Assembly: GCA_000717735.1 (NCBI GenBank)
Contig: JOBE01000020.1
Coordinates: 43,411 to 107,410, forward strand
DNA from: Streptomyces griseoluteus
GTDB lineage: Bacteria; Actinomycetota; Actinomycetes; Streptomycetales; Streptomycetaceae
Length of the DNA: 64,000 bases
Direction of reading: 5' to 3'
Shown here: piece by piece, positions 48,988 through 58,607 of the stretch
Numbering within the stretch: the first letter of the stretch is position 1
How the letters are laid out: each line of letters begins with the position of its first letter
Notes under the pieces: generated by a model
The model's input: only the letters and a program-made list of their open reading frames with translations
The model's database searches: none
What the model was told of the DNA's origin: nothing
Made by a program: the position numbers and the translations under genes

Positions 48988-49068
48988 CCCTTGCATTGTC
49001 CCTGCCCTGTAACTCCCCACACCATGAACCGCGTTCACAAGACGGACCGGATCTCATGGAGGGGCGCA

Positions 49069-50631
49069 ATGAACAGTCTCGACTGGGCCGTACTCATCGG
49101 CTATTTCGGCGTGATGGTCGCGATCGGCGTCTGGTCCCACAAGCGCGTGGACGACGTCTCCGACTTCTTCACCGCCGGCGGCCGGATGCCCTGGTGGCTC
49201 TCCGGCATCTCCCACCACATGTCGGGCTACAGCGCCGTGATGTTCACCGGGTACGCGGGCATCGCCTACACCTACGGCGTCACGTCCTACGTCACCTGGT
49301 CGTTCCCGATCGCCATCGGCATCGCGATCGGCGCCCACCTCTTCGCGCCCCGCCTCAACCGGCTGCGCTCCCGCCTCCGGGTGGCGTCCCCGCTCGAATA
49401 CCTCAAGGACCGCTACAACCTGCCCACGCAACAGGCCCTGGCCTGGTCCGGCGTCCTGCTGAAGATCGTCGACGTGGGCGCCAAGTGGGCCGCCATCGCC
49501 ACCCTGCTGTCCGTCTTCACCGGCATCTCCCTCAACCAGGGCATCCTCATCACCGGCGTGATCACGGGCATCTACTGCACCGTCGGCGGCCTGTGGGCCG
49601 ACGCGCTCACCGAACTGGGGCAGTTCATCATCCAGTTCTTCGCCGGCATCGCGATGCTCGTCGCCGTCCTCGCCGAGCTCGGCGGGATCAGCGCCCTGTG
49701 GGACGTCTGGGACCGGCCCGAGCTGCAGGGTCACACCGCGCCGACCGCCGGCCCGTACACGATGACGTTCCTGCTCGCGTACCTCTTCATCAAGACCTTC
49801 GAGTACAGCGGCGGCATGTGGAACCAGGCCCAGCGCTACATGGCCACCCCCACCGCCCGTGAGGCCACCCGCTCCGGCCGGCTCTCCGCCGTCCTGTGGT
49901 TCGTCTGGCCGCTGGTCCTCTTCTTCCCCATGTGGGTCGCGCCGCTGCTCGTCGACCCCGAGAAGCCCGACGCCTCCGACTCCTACGCCCTGATGACCGA
50001 GCAGCTGCTGCCGCACGGCCTGCTCGGCCTCGTCATCGTCGGCTTCTTCTCGCACACCATGGCCATGTGCTCCTCGGACGCCAACGCCATCGCGGCCGTC
50101 TTCACCCGGGACATCGCGCCCGTCATGAGCAAGGCGGCGCGGACCTGGACGCAGCGGGCCGGGCTGATCGCGGCGCGCTGGTCGACGGTCGCCTTCCTGG
50201 CCCTGTCGATGGCGGTCGCCACCCAGGTCAACTCCCCCGCCTTCAAGGACATCATCACCATCGTCATCAAGTGGGTGGCGGGTCTGATGGGCCCGATCGC
50301 GATCCCGTTCATGCTCGGCCTGCTGCGGACCTTCCGGAAGTCCGGGCCGACGGCGGCGCTGGTCTCGTGGGCGGCCGGTCTGTTCGTCTTCTGGCTGACC
50401 AACTACGGCCTCGACGGCATCGAGCTGCAGATCCAGATCGTCTCGCCGCTCGCCACCTCCCTGGTCCTGTACGTCCTCATCGGCTTCATCCGGCCCGAGG
50501 ACACCCCGGACCGGGACGCGCTCCTCGACAAGCTGCACTCGGACGACGGCAGCCCGGCCGGAGCGGCGGCCGCGATCCCCGCGCAGACCCCGCGCTCCGG
50601 CGGCGACCGCTCGGATCAGCCCCTCGGATAA
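49069..50631 (+). CDS. Sodium:solute symporter (SSS family)
   Basis: The 520-residue product has 13-14 helices and the SSS features DDVSDFFTAGGRMPWWLSGI, SGYSAVMFTGYAGIAYTYGV, the conserved GGLWADALTELGQF and MCSSDANAIAAVFTRDI. These Na+-coupled importers take sugars, amino acids or organic acids; the substrate cannot be read here. The ATG at 49069 follows GGAGGGG. Its 3' end overlaps the convergent ADP-ribosylglycohydrolase gene by 16 bp. Confidence 0.94.
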   Translation: MNSLDWAVLIGYFGVMVAIGVWSHKRVDDVSDFFTAGGRMPWWLSGISHHMSGYSAVMFTGYAGIAYTYGVTSYVTWSFPIAIGIAIGAHLFAPRLNRLRSRLRVASPLEYLKDRYNLPTQQALAWSGVLLKIVDVGAKWAAIATLLSVFTGISLNQGILITGVITGIYCTVGGLWADALTELGQFIIQFFAGIAMLVAVLAELGGISALWDVWDRPELQGHTAPTAGPYTMTFLLAYLFIKTFEYSGGMWNQAQRYMATPTAREATRSGRLSAVLWFVWPLVLFFPMWVAPLLVDPEKPDASDSYALMTEQLLPHGLLGLVIVGFFSHTMAMCSSDANAIAAVFTRDIAPVMSKAARTWTQRAGLIAARWSTVAFLALSMAVATQVNSPAFKDIITIVIKWVAGLMGPIAIPFMLGLLRTFRKSGPTAALVSWAAGLFVFWLTNYGLDGIELQIQIVSPLATSLVLYVLIGFIRPEDTPDRDALLDKLHSDDGSPAGAAAAIPAQTPRSGGDRSDQPLG

Positions 50632-51734
50632 CGGGCCAGCCAGCCCGGCGACGACTCGGCGGGGCCGTGCAGGGCGGCCCCCTGGGTCATCTCCATCGAG
50701 AAGTCGTCCGCGAGTTCCAGGACCGTCGCACGGCCCTCCAGCTCGGCCAGCCAGGCCGGCGGGAGGGCCGTCTCGCCGTGCAGGGCCCCCAGCAGGGCCC
50801 CGGTGAGCGCCCCGGTGACCGACGAGGGCCCGTCGTGGTTCACCGCGAGCCGCAGCCCGTGCCGTACGTCCTCGCCGACCAGGGCGCAGTAGACGGCCGC
50901 CGCCAGCTGCCCCTCGGCCCGGTCCTCGTCCGCGCCGAGGGCGGCGACCCGCGCGTGGTCCGGCGCCCCTTGCCGTACGGCTCCGAGTGCCCGGCCGAGC
51001 GCCTCGGTGACCGGCTCGTGGCCGGGGCGCGCCGCCAGCTGCTCCAGGGCCCGGTCGACGGCCGCCTCCGGGGAGCCGCCGCGGGCGAGGCCGTGGACGG
51101 TGACGGCGAAGGCGCCCGCCGCGAGGCCGGCGGCGGGGGCGCCGTGGGTCTGTGCCGCGCACTCGACGGCGAGCTGGCAGACGAGCTGCGGCTCCCAGCC
51201 GACGAGCAGCCCGAAGGGGGCGGAGCGGACGAGGGCGCCGGAGTCGGCCGCGGTGGGGTTCTTGGGCTTGTCGAGGGTGCCGAGGCGGTCGTCGCCGAGG
51301 CCGGTGAGGCAGGCGCGGGGCGGGTTGCGGCGGGCGTAGAGCCACTCCTCGCGGGCGAGCCAGCCGTTGTCCTCGCGCCGTTCGTCGGGGCCCCAGTCGT
51401 GCTGGGTGGCGGCCCAGCGCAGGTGGGCCCGGTGGACGTCGGTGGGCGGGTGCCAGACGCCGGTGTCGCGGCGGATCTGGGCGCGGATCAGGCCGTCGAC
51501 GGTGAACAGGCTCATCTGGGTGGCCGCGGTGACGGCGCCGCGGCGGCCGAACGCGGGGGCGGGCTCGGTCAGTCCGTCAGGTCCGTGGGCGTCCCTGATC
51601 CCGTCGAGGGTGAGCCCGTGGGCACCGGCTCCCAGCGCGTCGCCGAGGGCGCCGCCGAGCAGACAGCCTCGTACGCGGGCGCGGAAGTCCTGTTGTTCGG
51701 CACGGCCCCACACGGCCGCGGCTGTCGTGGCCAC
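50616..51734 (-). CDS. ADP-ribosylglycohydrolase family protein
   Basis: The 372-residue product has the family start RVRGCLLGGALGDALGAGAH, the middle DSGALVRSAPFGLLVGW and NHDGPSSVTGALTGALLGAL near the end, which contains the metal-binding Asp. ADP-ribosylglycohydrolases remove ADP-ribose from proteins or nucleosides using Mg2+. The start is a GTG at 51734. Its function in the cell is unknown. Confidence 0.92.
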   Translation of the reverse strand: MATTAAAVWGRAEQQDFRARVRGCLLGGALGDALGAGAHGLTLDGIRDAHGPDGLTEPAPAFGRRGAVTAATQMSLFTVDGLIRAQIRRDTGVWHPPTDVHRAHLRWAATQHDWGPDERREDNGWLAREEWLYARRNPPRACLTGLGDDRLGTLDKPKNPTAADSGALVRSAPFGLLVGWEPQLVCQLAVECAAQTHGAPAAGLAAGAFAVTVHGLARGGSPEAAVDRALEQLAARPGHEPVTEALGRALGAVRQGAPDHARVAALGADEDRAEGQLAAAVYCALVGEDVRHGLRLAVNHDGPSSVTGALTGALLGALHGETALPPAWLAELEGRATVLELADDFSMEMTQGAALHGPAESSPGWLARYPRG

Positions 51735-51866
51735 GTCGTGCCCTCCCCCCGTAGACCGGTCTGCGCAGCACTGTAATGGACCGGGTACGTCCGTTCGGGG
51801 GCCGGAACGTTATGTGATCCGACGCCCTTCAGGCCGCTTTTGACCGAAGAGCGCCGGACCTCCGCC

Positions 51867-54467
51867 TCACTCCGCAGGCAGGACCGGAAGCAGCTCCGGG
51901 AGGTGTCCGTCCGACGCCCTCGCCGTGCGCTGCCGCTCCTCCGGGACCTCGCCGTACAGGGTCGTCCGGGGCTTCGCCGGGCGGCCCGCCGCCTCCGCGA
52001 TGGCCTCCAGGTCGCGGATCGAGCGGTACGAGCCGTAACTCGATCCGGCCATCCGAGAGATGGTCTCCTCCATCAGCGTGCCGCCCAGGTCGTTCGCGCC
52101 CGAGCGGAGCATCTCGGCGGCGCCCTCGGTGCCCAGCTTCACCCAGCTGGTCTGGATGTTCGGGATGTGGGGGTGGAGGAGGAGCCGGGCCATGGCGATG
52201 ACCGCGCGGTTGTCGCGGACGGTCGGGCCGGGGCGGGCGATGCCGGCGAGGTAGACCGGTGCGTTGGTGTGGATGAAGGGGAGGGTCACGAACTCGGTGA
52301 AGCCCAGCCCCCCGGAATTCAACGCAGCCTGCTGGATGCGGGACAGGGTGCGGAAGTGGCCGAGCCAGTGCCGGGGCTGGTCCACGTGCCCGTACATCAT
52401 CGTGGACGACGAGCGGATGCCCAGCTCGTGCGCCGTGGTGATCACCTCGATCCACGTCGCCGTCGGCAGCTTGCCCTTGGTGAGGACCCAGCGGACCTCG
52501 TCGTCGAGGATCTCGGCGGCCGTGCCGGGGATCGAGTCGAGCCCGGCCTCCTTCGCGGCCGTCAGCCACTCGCGGATCGAGAGCCCGGTCCTGGTCGCGC
52601 CGTTGACGACCTCCATGGGCGAGAAGGCGTGCACGTGCATGCCGGGGACGCGCTCCTTCACCGCGCGCGCAATGTCGAAGTAGGCGGTGCCGGGCAGGTC
52701 GGGGTGGATGCCGCCCTGCATGCAGACCTCGACGGCGCCGACGTCCCAGGCCTGCTCGGCGCGGTCGGCGACCTGGTCGAGGGAGAGGGTGTACGCGTCG
52801 GCGTCGGTACGGCGCTGGGCGAAGGCGCAGAAACGGCAGCCGGTGTAGCAGACGTTGGTGAAGTTGATGTTCCGCGTGACGACGTACGTGACGTCGTCTC
52901 CGACGGCGTCACGGCGAACGTCGTCGGCGATCCGGGTGAGCGCGTCGAGCGCGGGACCGTCGGCGTGCAGCAGCGCGAGGGCCTGGGCGTCGGTGAGCCG
53001 CGTCGGGTCGTCGGCGGCGACGGCGAGGGCCTCGCGGACGTCGGTGTCGACCCGCTCCGGGACCATCCCGGGCGCGGCGGCCTCGCGCAGCGCCTCCCAG
53101 TCGCCGTACACCTCGTCGAAGTCGTCGCGCCGGTCGTGCGTACGGCCCGTGGTGTCGATGGTGCGGTGCAGGTCGGTGCGGCCGGCGGCGGTGAACGCCT
53201 CGTCGGGCTCCTGCCAGGGCAGGCCGCGGACCGTCGCGTCGGGGTTCGCGAGGCCGGTCCCGGGGTCGGCGAGGGCGCGGACGTGCGGGAGGAGCCGGGG
53301 GTCGAGCCAGGGTTCTCCCCGGGTGACGAACTCGGGGTAGACGCAGAGTCGTTCGCGCAGCTCGAAGCCGGCGGCGGCGGACCGCTCGGCGAGCTCCTCG
53401 ATCCGGGGCCATGGCCGCTCGGGGTTGACGTGGTCGATGGTGAGCGGGGAGACGCCGCCCCAGTCGTCGATGCCGGCGGCGATGAGCCGCTCGTACTCGG
53501 AGTCGACGAGGTTCGGCGGGGCCTGGAGGCAGGCGGAGGGGCCCATGATGAGGCGGGCGACGGCGACGGTGGCGACCAGGTCGTCGAGCTCGGCGTCGGG
53601 CATGCCGCGCATGGCCGTGTCCGGCTTGGCGCGGAAGTTCTGGATGATCAGTTCCTGGACCGAGTGGTACGCCCTCGACACGCGCCGCAGGGCGAAGAGG
53701 GACTCGGCCCGCTCCTCCAGGGTCTCCCCGATGCCGAGCAGCAGCCCCGAGGTGAAGGGGACGGAGGAGCGTCCCGCGTCCTCCAGGACCCTGAGCCGGA
53801 CGGCCGGTTCCTTGTCGGGGGAACCGTAGTGGGGGCCGCCGGGCTCGGACCAGAGCCGGGTCGCGGTCGTCTCCAGCATCATGCCCATGGAGGGGGCGAC
53901 CGGCTTGAGGCGCTGGAAGTCGGTCCAGGAGAGCACGCCGGGGTTGAGGTGCGGGAGCAGCCCGGTCTCCTCCAGGATGCGGATCGCCATGGCCCGTACG
54001 TACGCGATGGTGTCGTCGTACCCGTGCGCGTCGAGCCACTCGCGGGCCTCCGGCCACCGGTCCTCGGGCTTGTCGCCCAGGGTGATCAGGGCCTCCTTGC
54101 AGCCCATCTCGGCCCCGCGCCGGGCGATGTCGAGCACCTCGTCCGGCGACATGAACATCCCGTGGCCGGCCTTGCGCAGCTTGCCGGGGACGGTGACGAA
54201 GGTGCAGTAGTGGCACTTGTCGCGGCAGAGCCGGGTGAGCGGTATGAACACGCTCTTGGAGTACGTGATGACCCCCGGCCGCCCGGCGGCGTCGAGCCCG
54301 GCGTCCCGGACCCGCCCGGCGGAGGCGACCAGGTCCGCGAGGTCCTCCCCGCGCGCCCGCAACAGCACGGCGGCCTCGGCGACATCGAGCGCGACCCCGT
54401 CCCTGGCCCGCTTGAGGGCGCGGCGCATGGCGTTCGCGGTGGGCCGGGCTTCCTGGTGATCCGTCAT
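51867..54467 (-). CDS. fbiC: FO synthase FbiC (CofG-CofH fusion), F420 pathway
   Basis: The 866-residue fusion has two radical-SAM domains. The N-terminal CofG half has [10 protein letters not shown] (CxxxCxxC), and the C-terminal CofH half (from about residue 520) has [10 protein letters not shown]. It makes 7,8-didemethyl-8-hydroxy-5-deazariboflavin (FO), the chromophore of coenzyme F420, from tyrosine and a pyrimidine. Length and order match actinobacterial FbiC. It starts at the ATG 54467. An F420-type LLM oxidoreductase gene lies 0.9 kb upstream on the same strand. The Cys motifs are complete, so it should be active. Confidence 0.97.
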   Translation of the reverse strand: MTDHQEARPTANAMRRALKRARDGVALDVAEAAVLLRARGEDLADLVASAGRVRDAGLDAAGRPGVITYSKSVFIPLTRLCRDKCHYCTFVTVPGKLRKAGHGMFMSPDEVLDIARRGAEMGCKEALITLGDKPEDRWPEAREWLDAHGYDDTIAYVRAMAIRILEETGLLPHLNPGVLSWTDFQRLKPVAPSMGMMLETTATRLWSEPGGPHYGSPDKEPAVRLRVLEDAGRSSVPFTSGLLLGIGETLEERAESLFALRRVSRAYHSVQELIIQNFRAKPDTAMRGMPDAELDDLVATVAVARLIMGPSACLQAPPNLVDSEYERLIAAGIDDWGGVSPLTIDHVNPERPWPRIEELAERSAAAGFELRERLCVYPEFVTRGEPWLDPRLLPHVRALADPGTGLANPDATVRGLPWQEPDEAFTAAGRTDLHRTIDTTGRTHDRRDDFDEVYGDWEALREAAAPGMVPERVDTDVREALAVAADDPTRLTDAQALALLHADGPALDALTRIADDVRRDAVGDDVTYVVTRNINFTNVCYTGCRFCAFAQRRTDADAYTLSLDQVADRAEQAWDVGAVEVCMQGGIHPDLPGTAYFDIARAVKERVPGMHVHAFSPMEVVNGATRTGLSIREWLTAAKEAGLDSIPGTAAEILDDEVRWVLTKGKLPTATWIEVITTAHELGIRSSSTMMYGHVDQPRHWLGHFRTLSRIQQAALNSGGLGFTEFVTLPFIHTNAPVYLAGIARPGPTVRDNRAVIAMARLLLHPHIPNIQTSWVKLGTEGAAEMLRSGANDLGGTLMEETISRMAGSSYGSYRSIRDLEAIAEAAGRPAKPRTTLYGEVPEERQRTARASDGHLPELLPVLPAE

Positions 54468-54526
54468 GGACCGAGCATACGAGCGGCTACGGACAGGCGG
54501 ACCGGGACCTTCGCGGGTTGGCTCGG

Positions 54527-54881
54527 TCAGTCCGTGTCCTTGGGACGCCGGGGCGCGGCGTACACCAGGTGGACGGTCCTGCGCGACTCGTCGACGAGAT
54601 GCCGCACACGACCACCGGCCGTGACCTCGAACTCCCCCTGCGGATAGGCAGGCCCGCCGTAGGTCCCGGTGGCGAGACGGCCGCGCAGCCTGTGCTGCCG
54701 GTCAGGGACGTCCTGCCGGAGCGGATCGCGGCGCAGGGCTTCGATAACAGCGCCGGGTATTGCCCGGGGCTTCGGTGGCGAGCTCGCCCCAGCCTTTGGC
54801 CGCCTCGTTCGTCGCGAAGCGCAGGCGCCACTCCTCACCGACCGGTGGCGTGGCGACGCCGTCGCCACGCTTCGGCGTCAC
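54527..54881 (-). pseudogene. Toxin partner of the Phd antitoxin, frameshifted
   Basis: The GTG at 54881 overlaps the antitoxin stop. The first frame (VTPKRGDGVATPPVGEEWRL, then FATNEAAKGWGELATEAPGN) and the second ([20 protein letters not shown], then [19 protein letters not shown]) together form a recognisable Streptomyces RelE/YoeB-like toxin-type protein of about 117 residues. A frame change near 54755 breaks it. The stop of the second frame is at 54527. Unless the sequence is faulty, the toxin is dead and the antitoxin an orphan. Confidence 0.7.
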
Positions 54882-55339
54882 GGCGCCGTCACCTCGCGGT
54901 GGTCCTCGTCGGGGAGGGGCCGCGTGAGCTGGGCCGTGAGACCCGGGTCGGCGAGGATGCGCGCCGTCGCCCGCCATTCCACGATCGTGCGGTGGAGCGT
55001 GGCGTGGACGTCCAGCTGCGCGGCGTCATGCGTCGCGTCCAGCAGATCCCGCACGAACTCCCGCAGTGCTCCGGCGGACAGGTGCCGCACCCAGGGGAAG
55101 ACCGAGGGAAGGGCACGCCCTATGACGCGCGCGCCGTCGTCGGCGGCGAGGAGAGCGGCGAGGAGACGGGCGGTGACGTCGGCCGTCTCCTCCCGGTCCT
55201 GGTCATAGCCCGCGGTCGTGAGGTAGAGGTCCTGTCCGTCGCGGCGGGTGACGAGCAGGCGGTGTTCGCTGTCGAGCCTCTCGGCGACCCGCTTCGAGTT
55301 CTTGGAGAGCTCGGAGAAGGTGACGGTCTGGGTCAGCAT
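54878..55339 (-). CDS. Phd/YefM-type antitoxin
   Basis: The 153-residue product starts MLTQTVTFSELSKNSKRVAE, the prevent-host-death pattern of a Phd-family DNA-binding domain, followed by LLVTRRDGQDLYLTT. The C-terminal half (about residues 60-153) is helical and would neutralise a toxin. It is longer than most Phd proteins (70-90). It overlaps the broken toxin gene by GTGA. In such systems the antitoxin represses its own promoter. The divergent F420 gene region does not share it. Confidence 0.85.
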   Translation of the reverse strand: MLTQTVTFSELSKNSKRVAERLDSEHRLLVTRRDGQDLYLTTAGYDQDREETADVTARLLAALLAADDGARVIGRALPSVFPWVRHLSAGALREFVRDLLDATHDAAQLDVHATLHRTIVEWRATARILADPGLTAQLTRPLPDEDHREVTAP

Positions 55340-55379
55340 GGACCGACCATACTTCGGAACGTATTCCGAAGTCAGTCGC

Positions 55380-56210
55380 TCAGAGGTACTGGGCGTACGC
55401 GTCCAGGACCCCCAGTACCTCCCGCTCACCCCCCGGCGGCAGCTGGAGGACGATCTCCTCGCAGCCCAGGTCCGCGTAGCGGGCGAGCTTGCCGGGGTTC
55501 GGGAGGACCGCGTACGGGACGACCTGGAGGGTCTTCGGGTCGCGGCCGGCCTCCTCCCAGACCTCCCGCAGGACCGGGAGGGACTCCGCCAGACCCCGGC
55601 CGCCGATCGGCATCCAGCCGTCCGTCCGCGCCGCGATCTCGGCGAAGAGCTTCGGTCCCGCCGCGCCGCCCAGGAGGGTGCGGGGCGCCCCGCCGGCGGG
55701 CTTGGGCCACGCCTCCGAGGCGCGGACCGAGGCGCCGGACCTCCCCGCGTACGCCGTGGGCTCCGGCGCCCACAGGGCCCGCATCAGGTCGAGCCGGTCG
55801 GACGTGAGCTCCCGGCGGGCCGGCCAGTCGACGCCGTGGTCGGCGGCCTCCTCGCGGTTCCAGCCGTAGCCGACACCGAGGGTGAAGCGGCCCCCGGAGA
55901 GGTGGTCGAGGGTGGCGATCTGCTTGGCGAGGGCGATCGGGTCGTGCTGGGCGACCAGCGTGATGCCGGTGCCGAGCCCGAGCCGTTCGGTGACGGCGGC
56001 GGCCTGGCCGAGCGCCACGAAGGGGTCCAGGGTCCGCCCGTACTCCCGGGGCAGCTCGCCGCCCGCCGGGTAGGGCGTGGTCCGTTCGACGGGGATGTGG
56101 GTGTGCTCGGGGAGGTAGAGCCCGGCGAACCCGCGCTGTTCGAGCTCGCGCGCGAGCCGTACCGGGGTGATGGTCTCGTCGGTCAGGAAGATCGTGGTCG
56201 AGATCCGCAT
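55380..56210 (-). CDS. LLM-class F420-dependent oxidoreductase
   Basis: The 276-residue product has the luciferase-like TIM barrel: RISTTIFLTDETITPVRLAR, GFAGLYLPEHTHIPVERTT, GTGITLVAQHDPIALAKQIA, TLDHLSGGRFTLGVGYGWNR and PRTLLGGAAGPKLFAEIA. This matches F420-binding LLM enzymes. The reaction is unknown. It lies near fbiC, which makes the F420 chromophore, but the antitoxin/toxin genes separate them. It starts with ATG at 56210. Confidence 0.92.
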   Translation of the reverse strand: MRISTTIFLTDETITPVRLARELEQRGFAGLYLPEHTHIPVERTTPYPAGGELPREYGRTLDPFVALGQAAAVTERLGLGTGITLVAQHDPIALAKQIATLDHLSGGRFTLGVGYGWNREEAADHGVDWPARRELTSDRLDLMRALWAPEPTAYAGRSGASVRASEAWPKPAGGAPRTLLGGAAGPKLFAEIAARTDGWMPIGGRGLAESLPVLREVWEEAGRDPKTLQVVPYAVLPNPGKLARYADLGCEEIVLQLPPGGEREVLGVLDAYAQYL

Positions 56211-56284
56211 AGCGGCACGGTAGGGGGTGGGGCCCGGATTTCCGAGGGGTGCGACACGGGCGCCTGTCTCGGGAACGGGCCGCG

Positions 56285-56923
56285 TCAGGAGCGGGCCGCG
56301 TCCACCGCCCGCTGCTCCGCCGCCAGGTCCCCGTACCCACCGTGCTCCCAGACCTTCTCGCGGAAGCGCTGGAGGGTCAGCGGGGTCCGGTCCTCGCCGG
56401 GGACGCCCTCGAAATGGACGGTGCCGCAGCGGTGGCAGTACCAGCCGTGGGACCACAGTCCATCGGCGCGGTGGCGGCCCCGGGTGAGGCGGGCGAAGGT
56501 GGTCCGGCGTCTGAGCACCACGGCGAGCACCGCGACAGCGGCGACCACCGCGAGCGCGGAGATCCAGCCCGGGAACTCGTAGGCCGGCGGCTCGCCGGCG
56601 GGCACGTCCTGCGGCGGCATGCGCCAGCCGCCGAGCTCCGGCGGCTCGTGCGCGGGCGCGTCCGCGAACCACTTCCCCGCGAGGGCCCCGCCCAGGAAGG
56701 TGCCGGCGGAGACGACGGCGGCGAGGACACCGAGGCAGCCGATCGTGTTCGTGGGCGGGTCGGGCACCGGCGCGAGCGCGTCGGAGAGCCCCGTGGTCAC
56801 CGCCCGGACGGCGGGCACGGCCTGCACCCGGTCCTCCCGGTCGCAGCCCGGGCAGCTGTGCGTCGTCCGGCTCAGGTTCCCCCTGGTCCCCCGTCCTGCA
56901 CAGGGTGACGGGATCATGTCCAC
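56285..56923 (-). CDS. Membrane protein with zinc-ribbon ends
   Basis: The 212-residue product has an N-terminal CPGC knuckle (SCPGCDREDRVQAVPAVRAV), two transmembrane helices (about 60-85 and 120-140), and a C-terminal domain with CHRCGTVHFEGVPGEDRTPL. It looks like a zinc-ribbon membrane protein of unknown role. The start may be GTG 56923 or ATG 56917. It diverges from the GNAT gene at 56988. Confidence 0.75.
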   Translation of the reverse strand: MDMIPSPCAGRGTRGNLSRTTHSCPGCDREDRVQAVPAVRAVTTGLSDALAPVPDPPTNTIGCLGVLAAVVSAGTFLGGALAGKWFADAPAHEPPELGGWRMPPQDVPAGEPPAYEFPGWISALAVVAAVAVLAVVLRRRTTFARLTRGRHRADGLWSHGWYCHRCGTVHFEGVPGEDRTPLTLQRFREKVWEHGGYGDLAAEQRAVDAARS

Positions 56924-56987
56924 GCACGGTTCCCGGCGGGGCGGAAATCCGCCTGCGCCGCTCGCTCCCCGCGCTTACCGTGGCCCG

Positions 56988-57728
56988 GTGCTGAATCGAA
57001 TCGAGACGTACTACGACGCCGTCCCCCGTTCCTCCGCCCGCGCGGAGGAGTTCGGGCCGCTGACCCTGTTCGTGCAGGAGGGGCAGGGCTGGCCGTTCTA
57101 CGCCCGGCCGGCCCTCGGGGCCACCGGTGAGATCCCGGTCGAGGACGTGGAGAAGGTACGGGCCCGGCAGCGGGAGCTCGGCGTGCCCGAGGCCTTCGAG
57201 TGGGTCGCCGAGACCACCCCGGGGCTGCGGGCGGCCGTGGAGGCGAGCGGGCTCACCGTGCACGAGCATCCGCTGATGGTCCTGGAGGGCGACGGGCTCG
57301 CCGTACCGGAGCCCGAGGGCGTCACCGTACGGATGGTCGGCGCGGACGACCCGGGCCTGGGCAGCGCCGTCGCCGCCCCGTACGCCGCGTTCGGCATGGC
57401 GCCGCAGCCGGGGACCGCGGAGCGGATCGGCGGCCGGATCGAGGCCGGTCTCACCCGGCTCGCCGCGGCCTTCGACGGGACGGGAGACGCACTCACGGCC
57501 GGCCAGCACCAGCCCGTCGGGCCCGTCTCCGAGGTCGTCGGCGTCGGCACCGTCCCGGCGGCGAGGCGCCGCGGCCTCGGGCTCGCGGTGACCGCCGCCC
57601 TGGTCGCGGACGCCCGCGCCCACGGGGCGGAGCTCGTGTTCCTGTCGGCGTCGGACGCGGACGTGGCCCGGCTGTACGGCCGGCTCGGCTTCCGGACCGT
57701 CGCCACGGCGCTGATCGCGGAGGCGTAG
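56988..57728 (+). CDS. GNAT-family N-acetyltransferase
   Basis: The 246-residue product has a preceding helical domain and a C-terminal GNAT core with VGVGTVPAARRRGLGLAVTA (acetyl-CoA loop RRRGLG) and LSASDADVARLYGRLGFRTV. The substrate is unknown. It starts with GTG at 56988. The second, smaller GNAT gene lies convergent to it at 57754. Confidence 0.9.
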   Translation: MLNRIETYYDAVPRSSARAEEFGPLTLFVQEGQGWPFYARPALGATGEIPVEDVEKVRARQRELGVPEAFEWVAETTPGLRAAVEASGLTVHEHPLMVLEGDGLAVPEPEGVTVRMVGADDPGLGSAVAAPYAAFGMAPQPGTAERIGGRIEAGLTRLAAAFDGTGDALTAGQHQPVGPVSEVVGVGTVPAARRRGLGLAVTAALVADARAHGAELVFLSASDADVARLYGRLGFRTVATALIAEA

Positions 57729-57753
57729 GCGCACCGCCACCGGGGGCGGGACG

Positions 57754-58227
57754 TCAGCCCGCGGCGGATGCCTCCCGCACCATCATCACGTCGACAGGGT
57801 CCTCGTGCTCGACCGTGAAGCCCGCCCGCTCGTAGAGGCGGCGGGCCGCGCTCCCCTGGAGCACCTGGAGGCGGACGGGGAGCGAGGCCTCGTCCGCACG
57901 GGCGAGGAGCCCGCGCAGTATCGCCGTCCCGAGTCCCCGCCCCTGGGTCGCCGGGTCCAGGTAGAAGTGCTCCAGGTAGAGCCCTTCGCCGTTCCCGGCC
58001 GGGCGCAGGGTGACACAGCCCGCGAAGGCGCCGTCGACCTCGATCACCGAGGTGTGCGCGGGCGAGAAGCCCTCCCGCAACCGCTGTCGCACCCGGTGCT
58101 CGTCGTACCGGCCGAGGCGCACCAGGTCGTCGCGCATGACGGCCGCCCTCAGCTCGGCGACGGGCTCCACGTCGTCGGCGGCGCCGGGGCGCAATGACCA
58201 GCTCCCGTGCTTCGTCTCCCCATACAT
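57754..58227 (-). CDS. GNAT-family N-acetyltransferase
   Basis: The 157-residue product is a compact GNAT protein with GLYLEHFYLDPATQGRGLGT (CoA-binding QGRGLG), ILRGLLARADEASLPVRLQV and YERAGFTVEHEDPVDVMMVR. It probably acetylates a small molecule. It starts with ATG at 58227; another ATG lies 4 nt earlier in a different frame. Confidence 0.92.
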   Translation of the reverse strand: MYGETKHGSWSLRPGAADDVEPVAELRAAVMRDDLVRLGRYDEHRVRQRLREGFSPAHTSVIEVDGAFAGCVTLRPAGNGEGLYLEHFYLDPATQGRGLGTAILRGLLARADEASLPVRLQVLQGSAARRLYERAGFTVEHEDPVDVMMVREASAAG

Positions 58228-58295
58228 GGCCGCATCCTAAGAACGCCTCCGGAGCGCCTCGTAACCGGATCGTCCCGGTCCGCGTTGGAGCGGGC

Positions 58296-58511
58296 ATGAA
58301 GAAGATGCTCACCGCAGCCGCCCTGACCGCCTTCGCCGCCGCGGGTCTCGCGGGTGCCACCGCCGGGACCGCCGCCGCCGACACCGGCGGCGTGAACCTG
58401 CCCTCGGTCGTGCCGCTCAGCGGCGTCCTGACCCCCAAGGCCAAGCCGGCCGCCGCGCCGGACCTGCCGCCCGCCAACGCGGCGGTGGAGCGCCTGCTGC
58501 CCGGGCGCTGA
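58296..58511 (+). CDS. Small secreted peptide
   Basis: The 71-residue product has a Sec signal peptide (MKKMLTAAALTAFAAAGLAG, cleavage after about TAAA) and a mature part of about 44 residues that is Pro/Leu-rich without Cys. Such peptides are common in Streptomyces and their roles are unknown. It has TTGGAG upstream and a terminator downstream. Confidence 0.75.
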   Translation: MKKMLTAAALTAFAAAGLAGATAGTAAADTGGVNLPSVVPLSGVLTPKAKPAAAPDLPPANAAVERLLPGR

Positions 58512-58530
58512 GCGCCTACAGCAAGAAAGA

Positions 58531-58568
58531 CGAAAGTGGCGGGACCCCCCACGGGCCCGCCACTTTCG
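58531..58568. terminator. Bidirectional hairpin terminator
   Basis: CGAAAGTGGCGGG (58531-58543) pairs perfectly with CCCGCCACTTTCG (58556-58568) around a 12-nt loop. It lies between the convergent secreted-peptide gene and APC permease gene. Confidence 0.88.
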
Positions 58569-58607
58569 CGTTCTTCGGATGACTCAGGGTTCAGTCACGG
58601 CTGCCGG

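Noticed and set aside
49054..51345. Reverse frame of 763 codons across the sodium:solute symporter
   Set aside because: The symporter (+) and ADP-ribosylglycohydrolase (-) explain this DNA. The long frame has no domain features.
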